From: Dallia pectoralis
Lineage: Eukaryota > Chordata > Actinopteri > Esociformes > Umbridae
DNA length: 64,000 nt
Assembly (NCBI GenBank): GCA_029465975.1
Contig: CM055728.1
Coordinates: forward strand, 19,152,328-19,216,327
Reading direction: 5' to 3'
The stretch's first letter is position 1; the number at the start of each line of letters is the position of its first letter. Positions 13,501 through 23,211 of this stretch are shown here, in pieces. The notes under the pieces were generated by a model, which made no database searches, had not been told where the DNA came from, and saw nothing but the letters and a program-made list of their open reading frames with translations. Made by a program: the position numbers and the translations under genes.

Positions 13501-15489
13501 TGAAGATTCCGTCAATGTATTTCAATGGGGATTAATTAGCGACATTATCGTTAATATTTCGTAAACTACATAACGAAACCTTCTACAAAACAATGCCAAC
13601 TAAATAGAGTTCGGGACGCACATTTTGACACCTTTTTGTCCATCTAGTGCAAAAACTGTGGGAGGAGTAGGGGTGGACAAAATTGATATAATAATAATAA
13701 TAATATATATGTGAGATTACAATATGTGTCCTTGACCATAGTCAAGCACACATAATAATGATTTATAATGAATGCATTAATTGACGAACTCCTGCCTCTG
13801 TCGTAGCACCTGGAAGTTTGTGGTGTTTGTTCACGCCAAGATCGGACAGCTGAAGGTGAAAGACCTGAGTCAGAAGCTCCATGGTATATCCGGGTTCATC
13901 TTCCATCTGCAGCTATGTGAGGGCCACCAGCTTAAACATCAGATTCTACTCAAGGCCCAAACAGAGTGAGTTACATTACATACCACGTTCATGATATGGA
14001 AGAGTTGCAATTATGTAAAAACGCTTCCCGTGTGGGTAAATATCATTCTCAGGAGTGGGAAACAGAGATGGATCACGGCCATGTTTCCTTCAGATTCATC
14101 GGAAGACACTGAGCAGGCCAGTGAAAATGATGGTAAGTAGCTTTTTCAGTAGACTGCAGTGCAATTAAGTAATCAGGAACATATAGATAATGTCCAAACT
14201 CAGCATACAATTGAGCGAGGCGACAGTGAGGCCAAGAATGACATTGGAGGAGTTCGAAAAGTTCAGTGGCTGATAGAGGAGTAATGGTGCAACAGTGAAC
14301 CAGATAGAGACCTCTGCATAAAAGTGGTTTGGTTTAAATGGTGGTGGCCGCTGGTGTGGGTCTGCTTCTCATCAGTGTGTAATAGGAATAACAGAAGAAT
14401 GGATGGAAACACTGCAAAAGAACCAGCTTCAGCCCCCCTCAAACTCTTTTTTGTGTTTGTTTTGCTTTTTGTGTACATTTTACATTAAAAAAAAATATTG
14501 CAGCAAAAGGTGGCTCGACCAAATAATGTGTACAGTGGCGCTTAAAAGGATTCACCCTATTACGCTTCTTAAAATAAATGTTTTACTACATGAAATCAAA
14601 ATGGAAATGCTTAGGTGTTTTTGCCTCCTAGGAGATGGTAGGACAATGCGTTTCTTTTGGAACAGGGATTTCAGTCAAAACGTTGAGAAGATTGTTGGAT
14701 GCACTTAATGTATGTTAATGGATGCAATAACACATGCAATGTTAACAACTAGAAACAACCAGGAAAATAACATGTTCGACTGCACTGGGCCTTAAATGTC
14801 TCCCACATTTGGTCGTTCCTCCTCTTAGATCTTTCCCAAGTCCAATGCATTAAGAGCTACCAGGCCCAAGAGCATGACGAGCTCACGTTGGAGAAGGCTG
14901 ATATTCTTCAAGCCAAGACCATTACAAGTGATGGTAAGACACGAGTTCAAATATCCTCATAAATATAAATATTAAGGTTAACGTCATTACACACAGCAGC
15001 AGAAATGTTCTCCTGTCACCCTTGAAAGTTGATCATGAGACTTTTGTATAATGACAGACCTACAATGTTCACCAAGTGATCATAAATGCTGCGCTTTTAT
15101 ATAGCGCTTTTATCCAAAGCGCTTTACAGATCCTGCGTCACATTCACCCATTCATTCACTCATTCATACACTGACGACCGCGTCTACCATGCAAGGCGAC
15201 TGCAACCGGGGATCGAACCACCAACCTTCCGATTGATAGACAACCAACTCAACCCACTGAGCCACTGCCACATGACACTGTGTGTTTTTGAAGTTAGCTT
15301 AGTCTCTGGTGTGTTATGTCTCTGTCTACAGGCTGGGTTGAAGGCATTCGGCTGTCAGATGGGGAGCGGGGCTGGTTCCCCAAAACCAATGTGGAGGAGA
15401 TCACAAGTCGGAGTGCGCGTCTCCGCAACCTCAGAGAAAATATCCGCATCAAGTGTGTCACACAAAAACTGGAGGATGAGCTCTTTTAA
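1570..15489 (+). CDS. arhgef19: Rho guanine nucleotide exchange factor 19 (WGEF), 15 coding exons
   Basis: This ephexin-family exchange factor activates Rho-type GTPases (mammalian WGEF acts on RhoA in Wnt planar-polarity signalling) by GDP/GTP exchange at the membrane and actin cortex. Coding exons: 1570-2239, 4518-4994, 5133-5274, 5406-5491, 5738-5994, 6382-6542, 7324-7476, 8626-8755, 9525-9599, 10521-10610, 10739-10902, 13807-13965, 14053-14132, 14829-14933, 15332-15489. They sum to 2907 bases (968 codons plus stop) with frame kept at every GT-AG junction. The N-terminal half is Ser/Pro-rich and holds ARHGEF19 signatures (IAVCQQETLAF, RKMRVY, RRRFSASEL, LYQEYSDVA). The DH domain runs about residues 545-735 (FELVTSEASYIRSL; SFLILPFQRITRLKMLVENI), PH about 755-870 (IFPLISQSRWLVKHGEL; LHLFNDCLLLSRKK), SH3 about 880-945 (DELTLEKADIL; DGERGWFP). 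The C terminus (SARLRNLREN) matches human ARHGEF19 better than ARHGEF5, 16 or NGEF as I remember them. Human protein is about 800 residues; the extra length is in the N-terminal half. The start is the first ATG after the splice acceptor at 1548. Confidence 0.93.
2700..4410 (+). mobile_element. Decayed Tc1/mariner element, split by a minisatellite
   Basis: Bases around 2830-2998 (tattcaccc, gctgcaatcaattg, gaagtgacataattagttg) match the left end of a common fish Tc1-like element. After the 14-bp array, 3745-4400 resumes the same element: first the segment after the array unit (acctgtgtgccatcaaggtg), then transposase-region fragments ending near 4320 (ccatccctactaggaggcatggtgatgg region). No transposase frame is open. 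Family recall is from memory; boundaries are approximate. It lies in the first coding intron of ARHGEF19. Confidence 0.6.
2999..3756. repeat. 14-bp minisatellite, about 54 copies
   Basis: Tandem array of tagtctacctgttg with variants at the last bases (gttt, gttg, gttgg) and a few tagctg or accag changes. It sits in the first coding intron of ARHGEF19, inside a Tc1-like remnant. Because the unit is 14 bp, three units make 42 bases and produce a spurious periodic open frame at 3547-3855; that frame is not a gene. Confidence 0.95.
6930..7124. repeat. 38-bp tandem repeat, five copies
   Basis: Five near-identical direct repeats containing gctgcctgagagagtagatg followed by tagtattaataca. The array lies in the ARHGEF19 intron between the first and second DH-domain exons. 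Copies look almost identical, suggesting recent expansion. Confidence 0.93.
8815..9472. repeat. 19-bp minisatellite, about 34 copies
   Basis: Tandem cagggacagaacataacat with many point variants (cagagacag, aacgtaac, gataataac) and blocks of several units that recur together, a sign of higher-order duplication. It fills most of the ARHGEF19 intron between exons 8 and 9. Confidence 0.93.
9690..10165 (-). mobile_element. Tc1-like transposon remnant in an ARHGEF19 intron
   Basis: The + strand carries the reverse complement of a fish Tc1-like transposase region: cctgactagtctcccagtc, then a degenerate middle, then cttttactcaggtatggctt, tctgtctggccattgtacca and ccttagggttcttgttgagc. I recognise these as decayed forms of a widespread teleost Tc1 family. 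Frame is destroyed and terminal repeats were not found. Family recall is from memory. Confidence 0.65.
11223..11593. repeat. 17-bp minisatellite, about 22 copies
   Basis: Tandem ggaaggatggtactgtg with variants (atagtactg, ttggtactg). It lies in the ARHGEF19 intron between exons 11 and 12 and gives stop-free open frames at 11370-11694 that are artefacts of the array. Confidence 0.94.
11790..12655. repeat. 65-bp satellite-like array, about 13 copies
   Basis: Tandem repeats of about 65 bases built around caccatagtatacaatgtg, ttaaacctatcagtcattac and catgaatacacactactgct. Neighbouring copies share variants (tatgc versus tatac; cattactc versus cattacac), showing local homogenisation. It lies in the same ARHGEF19 intron as the 17-bp array. 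Confidence 0.95.
12670..12875. repeat. Palindromic gctaacgctagc repeats and (ATTC)n tract
   Basis: Two related blocks (about 12672-12745 and 12755-12850) contain gctaacgctagctagcgcgc and gctaacgctagctaacatg units, each followed by aaacagagacccagagaaag. The gctagc core is self-complementary, so strands could form small hairpins. The second block ends in a short (attc)n run at about 12850-12871. Confidence 0.85.
15088..15275 (-). mobile_element. tRNA-derived SINE in the last ARHGEF19 intron
   Basis: Read on the - strand, the right end carries tggctcagtgggttgag (A-box-like) and ggttggtggttcgatcc (B-box-like), the internal RNA polymerase III promoter of a tRNA-derived SINE. The other end carries the fish repeat tail agcgctttatat/aaagcgctttacag seen on + at 15105-15127. 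No intact tRNA cloverleaf is expected or seen. Confidence 0.7.
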
Positions 15490-15810
15490 GGGTTCTCTAA
15501 ATCCTGAGGGTTTGGTTTTTTCTTTTGGAATGTCCAAACACAACAGTACAGCAACTCGCAACCTAGATGATCTCTAATACCCAGTTATCACGCAAAAGCA
15601 GTTGCTCAATTGTGGAGCTGTTTTAGTTGTTCTGGTTGTGGGACTTTTATTTGGAATACAGGTGCTCAAAGAGCGTAATTTCTCTGGAGTATCTTTAAAA
15701 TGAGCACTTCGTTTAAGCAACATGGTAATCCACTTGTAGAGACCTCTGCATTGGGATTGCAACATTTCTGACAGACTGTAAAATAAAAAATGTGAGTATA
15801 GCTTGTGACA
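15490..15810 (+). other. ARHGEF19 3' UTR with candidate polyadenylation signal
   Basis: Sequence after the ARHGEF19 stop codon has no further coding signal. An AATAAA hexamer at about 15782-15787 is the best candidate polyadenylation signal, giving a 3' UTR of roughly 300 bases. The end is inferred. Confidence 0.5.
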
Positions 15811-15879
15811 CTGACCAAACACACTTTTACCATCTACCTGAAGGTATATATCATTCCATTGGCACATCTGTGTATTATA

Positions 15880-16592
15880 TACACACTGTCGTTCAAAAGT
15901 TTAGGGTCACATATAAATGTCCTTGTTTTCGAAATAAAAACTAGTTTTTGTCCTTAATATACAATAAAAAAAGATCTGAAACACAGTGTAGACATCGTTG
16001 ATGTTGTAAATGTAAATATTGTTGCTAGAAACGACTGCTTTTTACTGGAATCTTTGCAATGGTGTACAGGCTCCATTTGGCAAAGCCTTGCCATTTGCAA
16101 TGGACAGAACTTGATTGGAGACATTTTACTGTTACAAAAGGACATTGACCCAATGCACAGCACCCAACTACGTAAAAAGTATTTAGAAAAGAAGCCGGCA
16201 GCTGGTATTCTGCTCATAAAGCTGGCCAGCCCAGTCACTGGATGTGAACCCTATTGAGCTGCTGTGAAAGCAGCGTGACTGCATGGTGCATAAGAAGTGC
16301 CCATCATGGCAATTCAACTTGTGGAAAGTGCTTCAGGAAGCATAGGGGAAATCTCTTTAGAAAAAAACTCTATAAATCAATAACTAGAACGCCAATGCCA
16401 AAAGTCTACAAGGCTCTAATTGCTGATGTTTGCTGAAGAAAGCAAAGTTTGAAGGACACAGTTTTTTTTTTAATTAAATATGATAATTTCTAACCATGTC
16501 TATACTTCCTGTTCAAAGATATTTTATGTATGTTTTCATGGATTACAACCGCATTTCTTAAATGACCCCAGATTTTAGAACAGTAGTGTACT
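15880..16592. mobile_element. Tc1/mariner element with terminal inverted repeats, decayed
   Basis: Left end cactgtcgttcaaaagttta followed by gggtcac, and right end gaccccagattttagaacag followed by tagtg, are inverted repeats of a common fish Tc1-like family, each flanked by TA. The inside (about 16020-16440) keeps fragments of the 3' half of a transposase (gacattgacccaatgcacag; ctggatgtgaaccctattga) but is about 0.7 kb rather than about 1.2-1.6 kb, with stops. It sits in the space between the convergent ARHGEF19 and PLEKHN1-like genes. Confidence 0.75.
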
Positions 16593-18186
16593 TATATGTG
16601 TGTGTGTGTGTGTGTTTGTATACATATGTATAGACTTTAATTAGATTGCTGACATAGTGATAATTTAATTGGTTGCTGTTACAGCATGTGTATTGTTTGT
16701 GCTCCTATAGCTGGTCATAATCTATGGAGATAATTATGTAAATGTTTCTACTCAACAAGTACTTACATTTGTTATGGCTAATTTGGGTAATTTAATTATG
16801 ATGACTGTAATTTATGAGGCCCAGGGTCTGCCAAAACATGCCATATCATCATTGGAAATCTTGCAACTAATAAAATATTGATACCAAAACACTATTAAAA
16901 TATGGGGCAAGCAACTTCATATTTATTTTTGTTAGCACAATACTGTAAATGCATTAACATTGAAATAAATGTACATACGTTATCACTGACAAAACAGATG
17001 CCCTTGCATTTTTCATAAATATTTCCAAAATATTTTTACTTTTATTTGTACATATTGTTTTTCAAAATCCTATTCAAATGTTTATTTTTGTGGTCAATTA
17101 TATTTACAATTTTAATTTAGAAAATGAAGACAAATTACCTAATTGACAAGATCCAACTATTACTTAGTTATAGGCTAGCTGATATAACATTTGCTTAGGT
17201 TTAAATTCATAAATGTGAAGGTATTATCACATAGTCCAATGGATTGATGTGTGGAAAGCCAAGCAGAGCATAAATCACTTTCAGTTTGGTGTTTATTTTC
17301 ACAAAACAAACACCCACGTAGCACGAACGGAAAGGCCATACATGAAATAAAAGTGTGCGATTGCGACTTTTACAAAAAACAACACAGCTTCCACTAATAC
17401 ACAAATAACACACCACTCACCTAGAACGACACGTAACATTATATTAATCACAAGCACCCGTGTACCTAACCAGGGACCTTAAATAGCCCACTGATTGACT
17501 GACTTATGCCCGCTGCTTAGCTAAACTCAAAACAGCTGTGCTTATCAACATGATACACAGAAGTGCTCTCCCCTAACACCTTGTGACAACACAGCTCACC
17601 CATTTATGAATTAACAGTTTTGGGAATAGGCTGTCAGGATGGGTCACGTTCATTTAGGTCACAGTTCTCTTGACACAATGTTGAACATGAAAAGTTGTGT
17701 TTTGCGTTTGGGAGTTTTGATGAGCATAATCCATCGACTAATCCATACATATAATCCATACATATAATCCATAAATATAATCCATACATATAATCAATAC
17801 ATTTAATCCATTCATACATACATAACTGCCATACAAGTGTCTATATGTTTGGCTGTATCTGTATGCTAACAGATTGGGAAAGGAAGGCAATGAGGAAAAA
17901 TATGTTTTTTATTTATTTATTTTACATACAATATAAACAACAAACATAACAGACATTTGGTCAGAAAGAGCACTACATTTTTTATGTCGGATGAATCACT
18001 GAGTTTTAATAGGTCAGTGCTCTAAGAATATACTAACAGTGATAGCCCAATGTTATTTCTGTCATTATTGACTCTATGAACGCTTATTTTATTGTTTCAA
18101 ACCAAATATAAAGGCTATCCCAAAATGCAATGTCTATTTCTTAGAAGTTGCAAGCGTGTTTACTAGTGAGTGAGGTCAGTTGAATC
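16593..18186. other. Intergenic space between convergent genes
   Basis: AT-rich sequence with no supported gene. It contains a short (GT)n tract at about 16600-16615, a run of taatccatacat repeats at about 17733-17815, and ttatttatttatttta near 17910-17925. On the - strand an AATAAA (forward tttatt at about 18088-18093), some 95 bases past the PLEKHN1-like stop codon, is a candidate polyadenylation signal for that gene. Confidence 0.5.
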
Positions 18187-21100
18187 TCAGTCTAGGGCCA
18201 TTATTATTTGTTTCTGGGACTCCTTTCTGTTTAGTAGTTTCTTTGGCATGAGGGGTGGAGCCGTGTGGTTTGAGGTAGCTTGTAGGTTCTTTTCCGGCTG
18301 TTAAGACAAGAAATGCACATCACCTAGCTTGATTTCGGAGTTGGAATCATGAGTCAGAATCATGAGTTACACACAGTTTTTTCTAATCAGTTCTGTAGTT
18401 GTAGCTTTGTAGCTACTACTGTATTAGTAATGTACCTGTTGTAATTGGAACATCCAGTTCTCATAGTCTTCCGAACAGGAGCAGGATACCTGTAGTGGCT
18501 CCAGGAGTTCACCTGCACCACACAAAGCAGAGTGTTTTTCGTGAGTGCAAACAGCACCAGTTGATACCGCGGCCTTGATACCAATAAATATGCATGCACA
18601 TTTCCATAATGCAAATATAAAGCAGTATTAAAGACTGCCATGTCTGTTCTGTATATTACCTGTTAACTCAAAATCCAGTCTCCCAGAAAATGAGGACTTC
18701 TCAACGACTGTGATGCTTTTTCTAGCCAGTCTACCCTAAAGTGTTATTAAAAACAATTTGCAGTGGCATTATTCTGAAATTCATAACATTAAGTATTTAA
18801 TCCCACAAAAACAGTACAGTACATAATTTTAGTATGTCATGCTAACTACTAGGGAAAATAATTGAACTGTACCTCATATTTGACATTGAGGCGCTGGTTA
18901 TCCACAGAAAGAAGGAGGACATCTTGAGGGAAGAGTACAAGGAGTCGTTCATGGAGTCCCTGCAAGAGCGGATCAACGTTGTCACACAATCCTTTCTATG
19001 TTCTTTACAACTATGGTAACAGATGCAATTAGCATAATACACATTCTTTTTTTTACACATTTTCCTGTATGAAAATGTGTAATATTGTCATATTCTCATC
19101 TATCATTAATACGGTACAACATATTCCCCCATTTGAAAACAGCACAGCTCATGTACGTTTATTTCATTTACCATTTCTGTCATTTTCATTCCGACACATC
19201 GTGCTTTTTGTGACACATTTAAATTGCTTAACCAGTCGTGCCTGTGAATCCAACACCCTGTCTCCCTCACTTCACCACGTGCCTGTGAATCCAACACCCT
19301 GTCTCCCTCACTTCATCACGTTCCTGTGAATCCAACACCAGCTATAAGCTATCAAGACCCTGTCCAATGGACTTATATGGGTGGCCTACACAAGTTAGTG
19401 TTGGTTGTTACCTGTCTAAGTGTGTTGATGATGTGAACCATGGATAGATATACTGGCTGGCCCATGTGGTGAATGGGGGAACCTTCCCATTGCCATATTG
19501 GGGCATGCAGTAAATACTTTTTTAATTCCTCTTTCTTCCAACTCTCCTCGCAGGGCACCTACAATAACAACAGAAACATAGGTTCATATTAGGAAAGTGT
19601 ACCAATGACAATTGAATATTATATGTTCAATTTTAATTACGTTTTTTATTAGAAATTGTGAAATGTAAACCGTGCAGTATTTTCAACTAGTTGAATCATT
19701 CATTTGTGATTTAATCACTGTTTTGACATATTTTCCCCCCAAAGGAAGTTCTTGTCAAGCACGATTTGCCACTGCCCTAGTTAAACACGCACCAGGTAAG
19801 ACAGTGCACAGTGGGAGGGGCTTAGCAGTTGGCTTGTGGATCTGTATCTCCTCTCCTCAATGTGAAGCATCCATTTGTGCAACTCCGATGCACTGGCACA
19901 GATGAAAACCTTTGAATCCATCATTGGACCTGGCAGTGGGAGGGAGATGATAGCCGTTAGAAATATAATTTCATGTTGTCTTACGCCATACCCGAGAAGC
20001 ACAGTCACGAAAAAAACCATAGTGAATCATAGTGAATAGTGTTAATTGAGTGCTTGGAACTAGACAGGTAACAGGACTCACCACTGATCTGAAACATGTG
20101 TTCTATGTGTCCAGTTGAATCCAGTGAGGTGGCTTGGAACGACAGCCCAGACAGAGGCAGGATGCCCTAAGAACAAGGGAACAACACACTGACAGCAATT
20201 ACATTGATGTTAACGGGACCAGTGTTGTTACATTATCTGTTAGTTTGTAACAGAACCGACCTCGTAGACAAAGTCACGGTGAGAGTGGTCCAGAGACAGG
20301 ATCAACAGGTGAAAGGAGAACAGAATCAGATAATGTTCATCTGTCTCCTATGGGAACATAAGCAAATATGAACAGAGCGTCAATATAGGAGCACTCACAG
20401 TAAATTACGTCTACCGTACATCCCGTAATATATGTGGCATTACCTGTGTGTAACTGTTGTACAGAGACACGAGGGAGGAGTGCACTATCTCTCCGTACAT
20501 GTGTGCTGGCTGGCCCTCCCAGTCATGGATTGGCTGGCTGTAGACTCTGTAGTGTAGCTCTTCTTTGCTCCTGCCCCATAGCAATATCTATGGTAGTGAA
20601 ACAGACAATTCATCTGTCTCATGAAACAAGATGCGGTGGTGAGGTCATGTGTCATAGCCATAATTGTCAGCTCTGTTTATGTCGATGTGTATCATTCAAA
20701 CTTGCATGTGTCAATATGGGCCCTTGAATGGTTCATTATGCAAAGTTTATTCCCCCTGTGATCAGGGTATATGAGTCAGACACAATGGTTCAACTCTTAC
20801 AAATGAATCCCTGTGATCAGGGTATGTGAGTCAGACACAATGGTTCAACTCTTACAAATGAATCCCTGTGATCAGGGTATGTGAGTCAGACACAATGGTT
20901 CAACTCTTACAAATGAATCCCTGTGATCAGGGTATGTGAGTCAGACACAATGGTTCGACTCTTACAAATGAATCCCTGTGATCATCCTTTCCGTGACTAA
21001 CCTCTTGTTCAAGGTGTCTCACTGAAGGGCAGCGGGAGGGTGGACCCGTTTTTCCATTCCTCACAGACAGCTGTAACTGGCTCTCTCCTACATTCCATAT

Positions 21101-22338
21101 GCTGAAATTATAACAATACATTAGCAGTCAAACCCATGTTACGTTAAATCCGACCGGTCTAAAAAGGTATGTGCTGTGCAAGGAAATGTGGCTTTAATGT
21201 TTTACTATAGACCATCTACGGGCCAGTGGATCTCCCTAAGCCCCGTTCACCCCACAGTGTCCAGACATAAGCAGATTAAACATAAGTGGGGTGCAAGAGG
21301 AGCAGACAGCCAACATCTGACCCCCTCAGATAAAGAGGTTTCGCCCACATTGGCACACGTATCTGGTTGTAATAGAAGACTTCACGCTTCTAAAATGTTG
21401 CAACTGTTCTGCCACATGCACGCATGCATTCGTAGATGTGCGTCCACACACAAGAAAACGTTTTGGGTGGCTACACCAGTGGCTCCTCACTGTAAGAACA
21501 CTGGAGAACTTGAGTTGCGATTGTGATTAGCTCCTTGTTTTAAATCCCCCACTCATTTATCGAGGGGATTTATAGTCCTGGGCCGTATTAGACCAGATTG
21601 GACAGAAGGGACAGACGAGCTGTATAGTTGGCTAATTAGCAACGCAACATCAACCACCGCTCACGTCCTAATCATATTAAATCCGCATCAGTTAGCATCA
21701 GTATGGTTATGTCTCGTAAACGGTCCAAATTAGCATTCCGCCTCAGATTAATAGGTTTTAAATACTACATGAATAAAAGAAATCCTGTGAAAATACAGTT
21801 TAAACCTGGAATATATAAAAATTGTTTGTTAAAAAAGAAACTGCCAGCACACTTGTCAATGTGTACATGTGCACACTGCATGTCTTTACCCAACTTCCTC
21901 TCAACACCTGGTCATGCAAACACATCTTATTCTTATGATCTTTAGTCAGCCAAATCACATGCTGTTTAATCATATTATGTGTACATTATAACGAAGCGAA
22001 TAACCTGAGTAGTTCAATTTATTGTATTGTTTACCAAAACTCCTAAAAGTTGATTTTGTGAATGAATCATGCTTGATAGTTTTAGACGCTGTCATGTATT
22101 ATCATAAAATCTACGCAAAAATGACATTGCAAGGTTGTAAAAAAAAAAATGCCAGTCGTTCTCTAACTTTGACAGACACGTCTGCTGAGGGATTCACGGC
22201 GTTCACAGTGTTTCTGGTACGCGAACAACAAATGAAGACTCACCCTGAGTTGTCAATCTCCAGGAGTTCGATCTCGTCGGGGCCCACCTCGTCAATCCCA
22301 GAATGTGCTCCTCGCTGAGTCAAACTACAGCATCCCAT
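18187..22338 (-). CDS. plekhn1: PLEKHN1-like pleckstrin-homology protein, 11 coding exons
   Basis: Coding exons in transcription order: 22338-22244, 21101-21002, 20587-20444, 20347-20261, 20166-20082, 19929-19793, 19558-19412, 18959-18873, 18735-18660, 18512-18436, 18297-18187. They total 1146 bases (381 codons plus stop) and frame is kept at all ten junctions. Two similar PH-like blocks are visible. The first has YLILFSFHLLILSL, EGILPLSGLSF, MFQISGP, then VFICASASELHKWMLHIEE; the second has ERLLVLFPQDVLLL, DFELTGELLEPLQVSC, then EDYENWMFQLQQ. This double arrangement and the LP..LS pattern resemble mammalian PLEKHN1, a lipid-binding protein reported at membranes and mitochondria. The N terminus MGCCSL has Gly2 for N-myristoylation and Cys3/Cys4 for palmitoylation, so membrane anchoring is inferred. 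Human PLEKHN1 has about 610 residues; this model lacks most of its long C-terminal tail and ends in a short basic exon. Proximity to TTLL10 supports the name, but another PH-domain paralogue cannot be excluded. Confidence 0.72.
19233..19345. repeat. 41-bp tandem repeat, about three copies
   Basis: Direct repeats of gtgcctgtgaatccaacacc followed by ctgtctccctcacttcatcac, within a PLEKHN1-like intron. The last copy is incomplete. Confidence 0.85.
20750..20982. repeat. 55-bp tandem repeat, four copies
   Basis: Four direct repeats containing ccctgtgatcagggtatgtg, agtcagacacaatggttcaa and ctcttacaaatgaat. The ctgtgatcag part is close to palindromic. They lie in a PLEKHN1-like intron just downstream (in gene orientation) of the second coding exon. 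Confidence 0.92.
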
Positions 22339-23211
22339 GACTGGGTCGATTCTCGTCTCCTAGCCTGATCCAGTCCAGACAGACAGAGGACTCCTACATC
22401 TAGCATCCGTCCTTAGTCCTCACACACTAAACCATCTGCCCCTATCTACGCTCATCCCCACAGTTTACGCACAGCACTCTCGAACCAGACAGGGTGGATA
22501 TGTAGGGGGTGGAGAGGAAGTACGCTGAAGACGGATATAGGGATTCTACCCTAAATTCACAGTTTCCCTTTATTTCTAACACTATAGCACAATCCCTGAA
22601 CTTGAATCGAACATGTGTCACAGGTTCTGAGATGAGTTGAGCTAATAAACCAGAAGCACTGAACTACGCCACATTCTTCCTTCCTGTCAGTTAGCAGCCA
22701 GACCACACAGAGCCGAGCAACTTCCTCCCATGCCTATTTCACTTGGACAGTGTTACAAAACAAAGTCAACTGCATTTGAAGCCTGTTTGATTCCCTTTTA
22801 GAGAATCAACCGATGGCAGAGCTCTTGAGTAAGAATAGACAACAATGACCGTTGCCGAGATAATGTCACCGCATTGCTTAATAAGTACAGGGGCAAGATA
22901 ATTACATGTTTCACAGCTGAGAGAAAAAGAACTGCAGTCAAAACAACAAACCACAGAGACAACACAGTTTTCTATTGTGCTGAAGTTGCTGTTGTAAAGG
23001 GTAAAGATTTGATTTGTGTTGATTTGGCTTGGTTAAAGCCGCAGGAATGTACAAAGCATCAAAATATTTAATAATTAAAATACACGATCATCTGTCTTTT
23101 AAGGGGCTGAACATTTATTATTTTCACTCATGATATTGTGCTTCTGTGATAAGAAACTGGTTTCATTAAATTGCAAGGTTCCATCCTCACCCCAACAATT
23201 AGATTATATAT

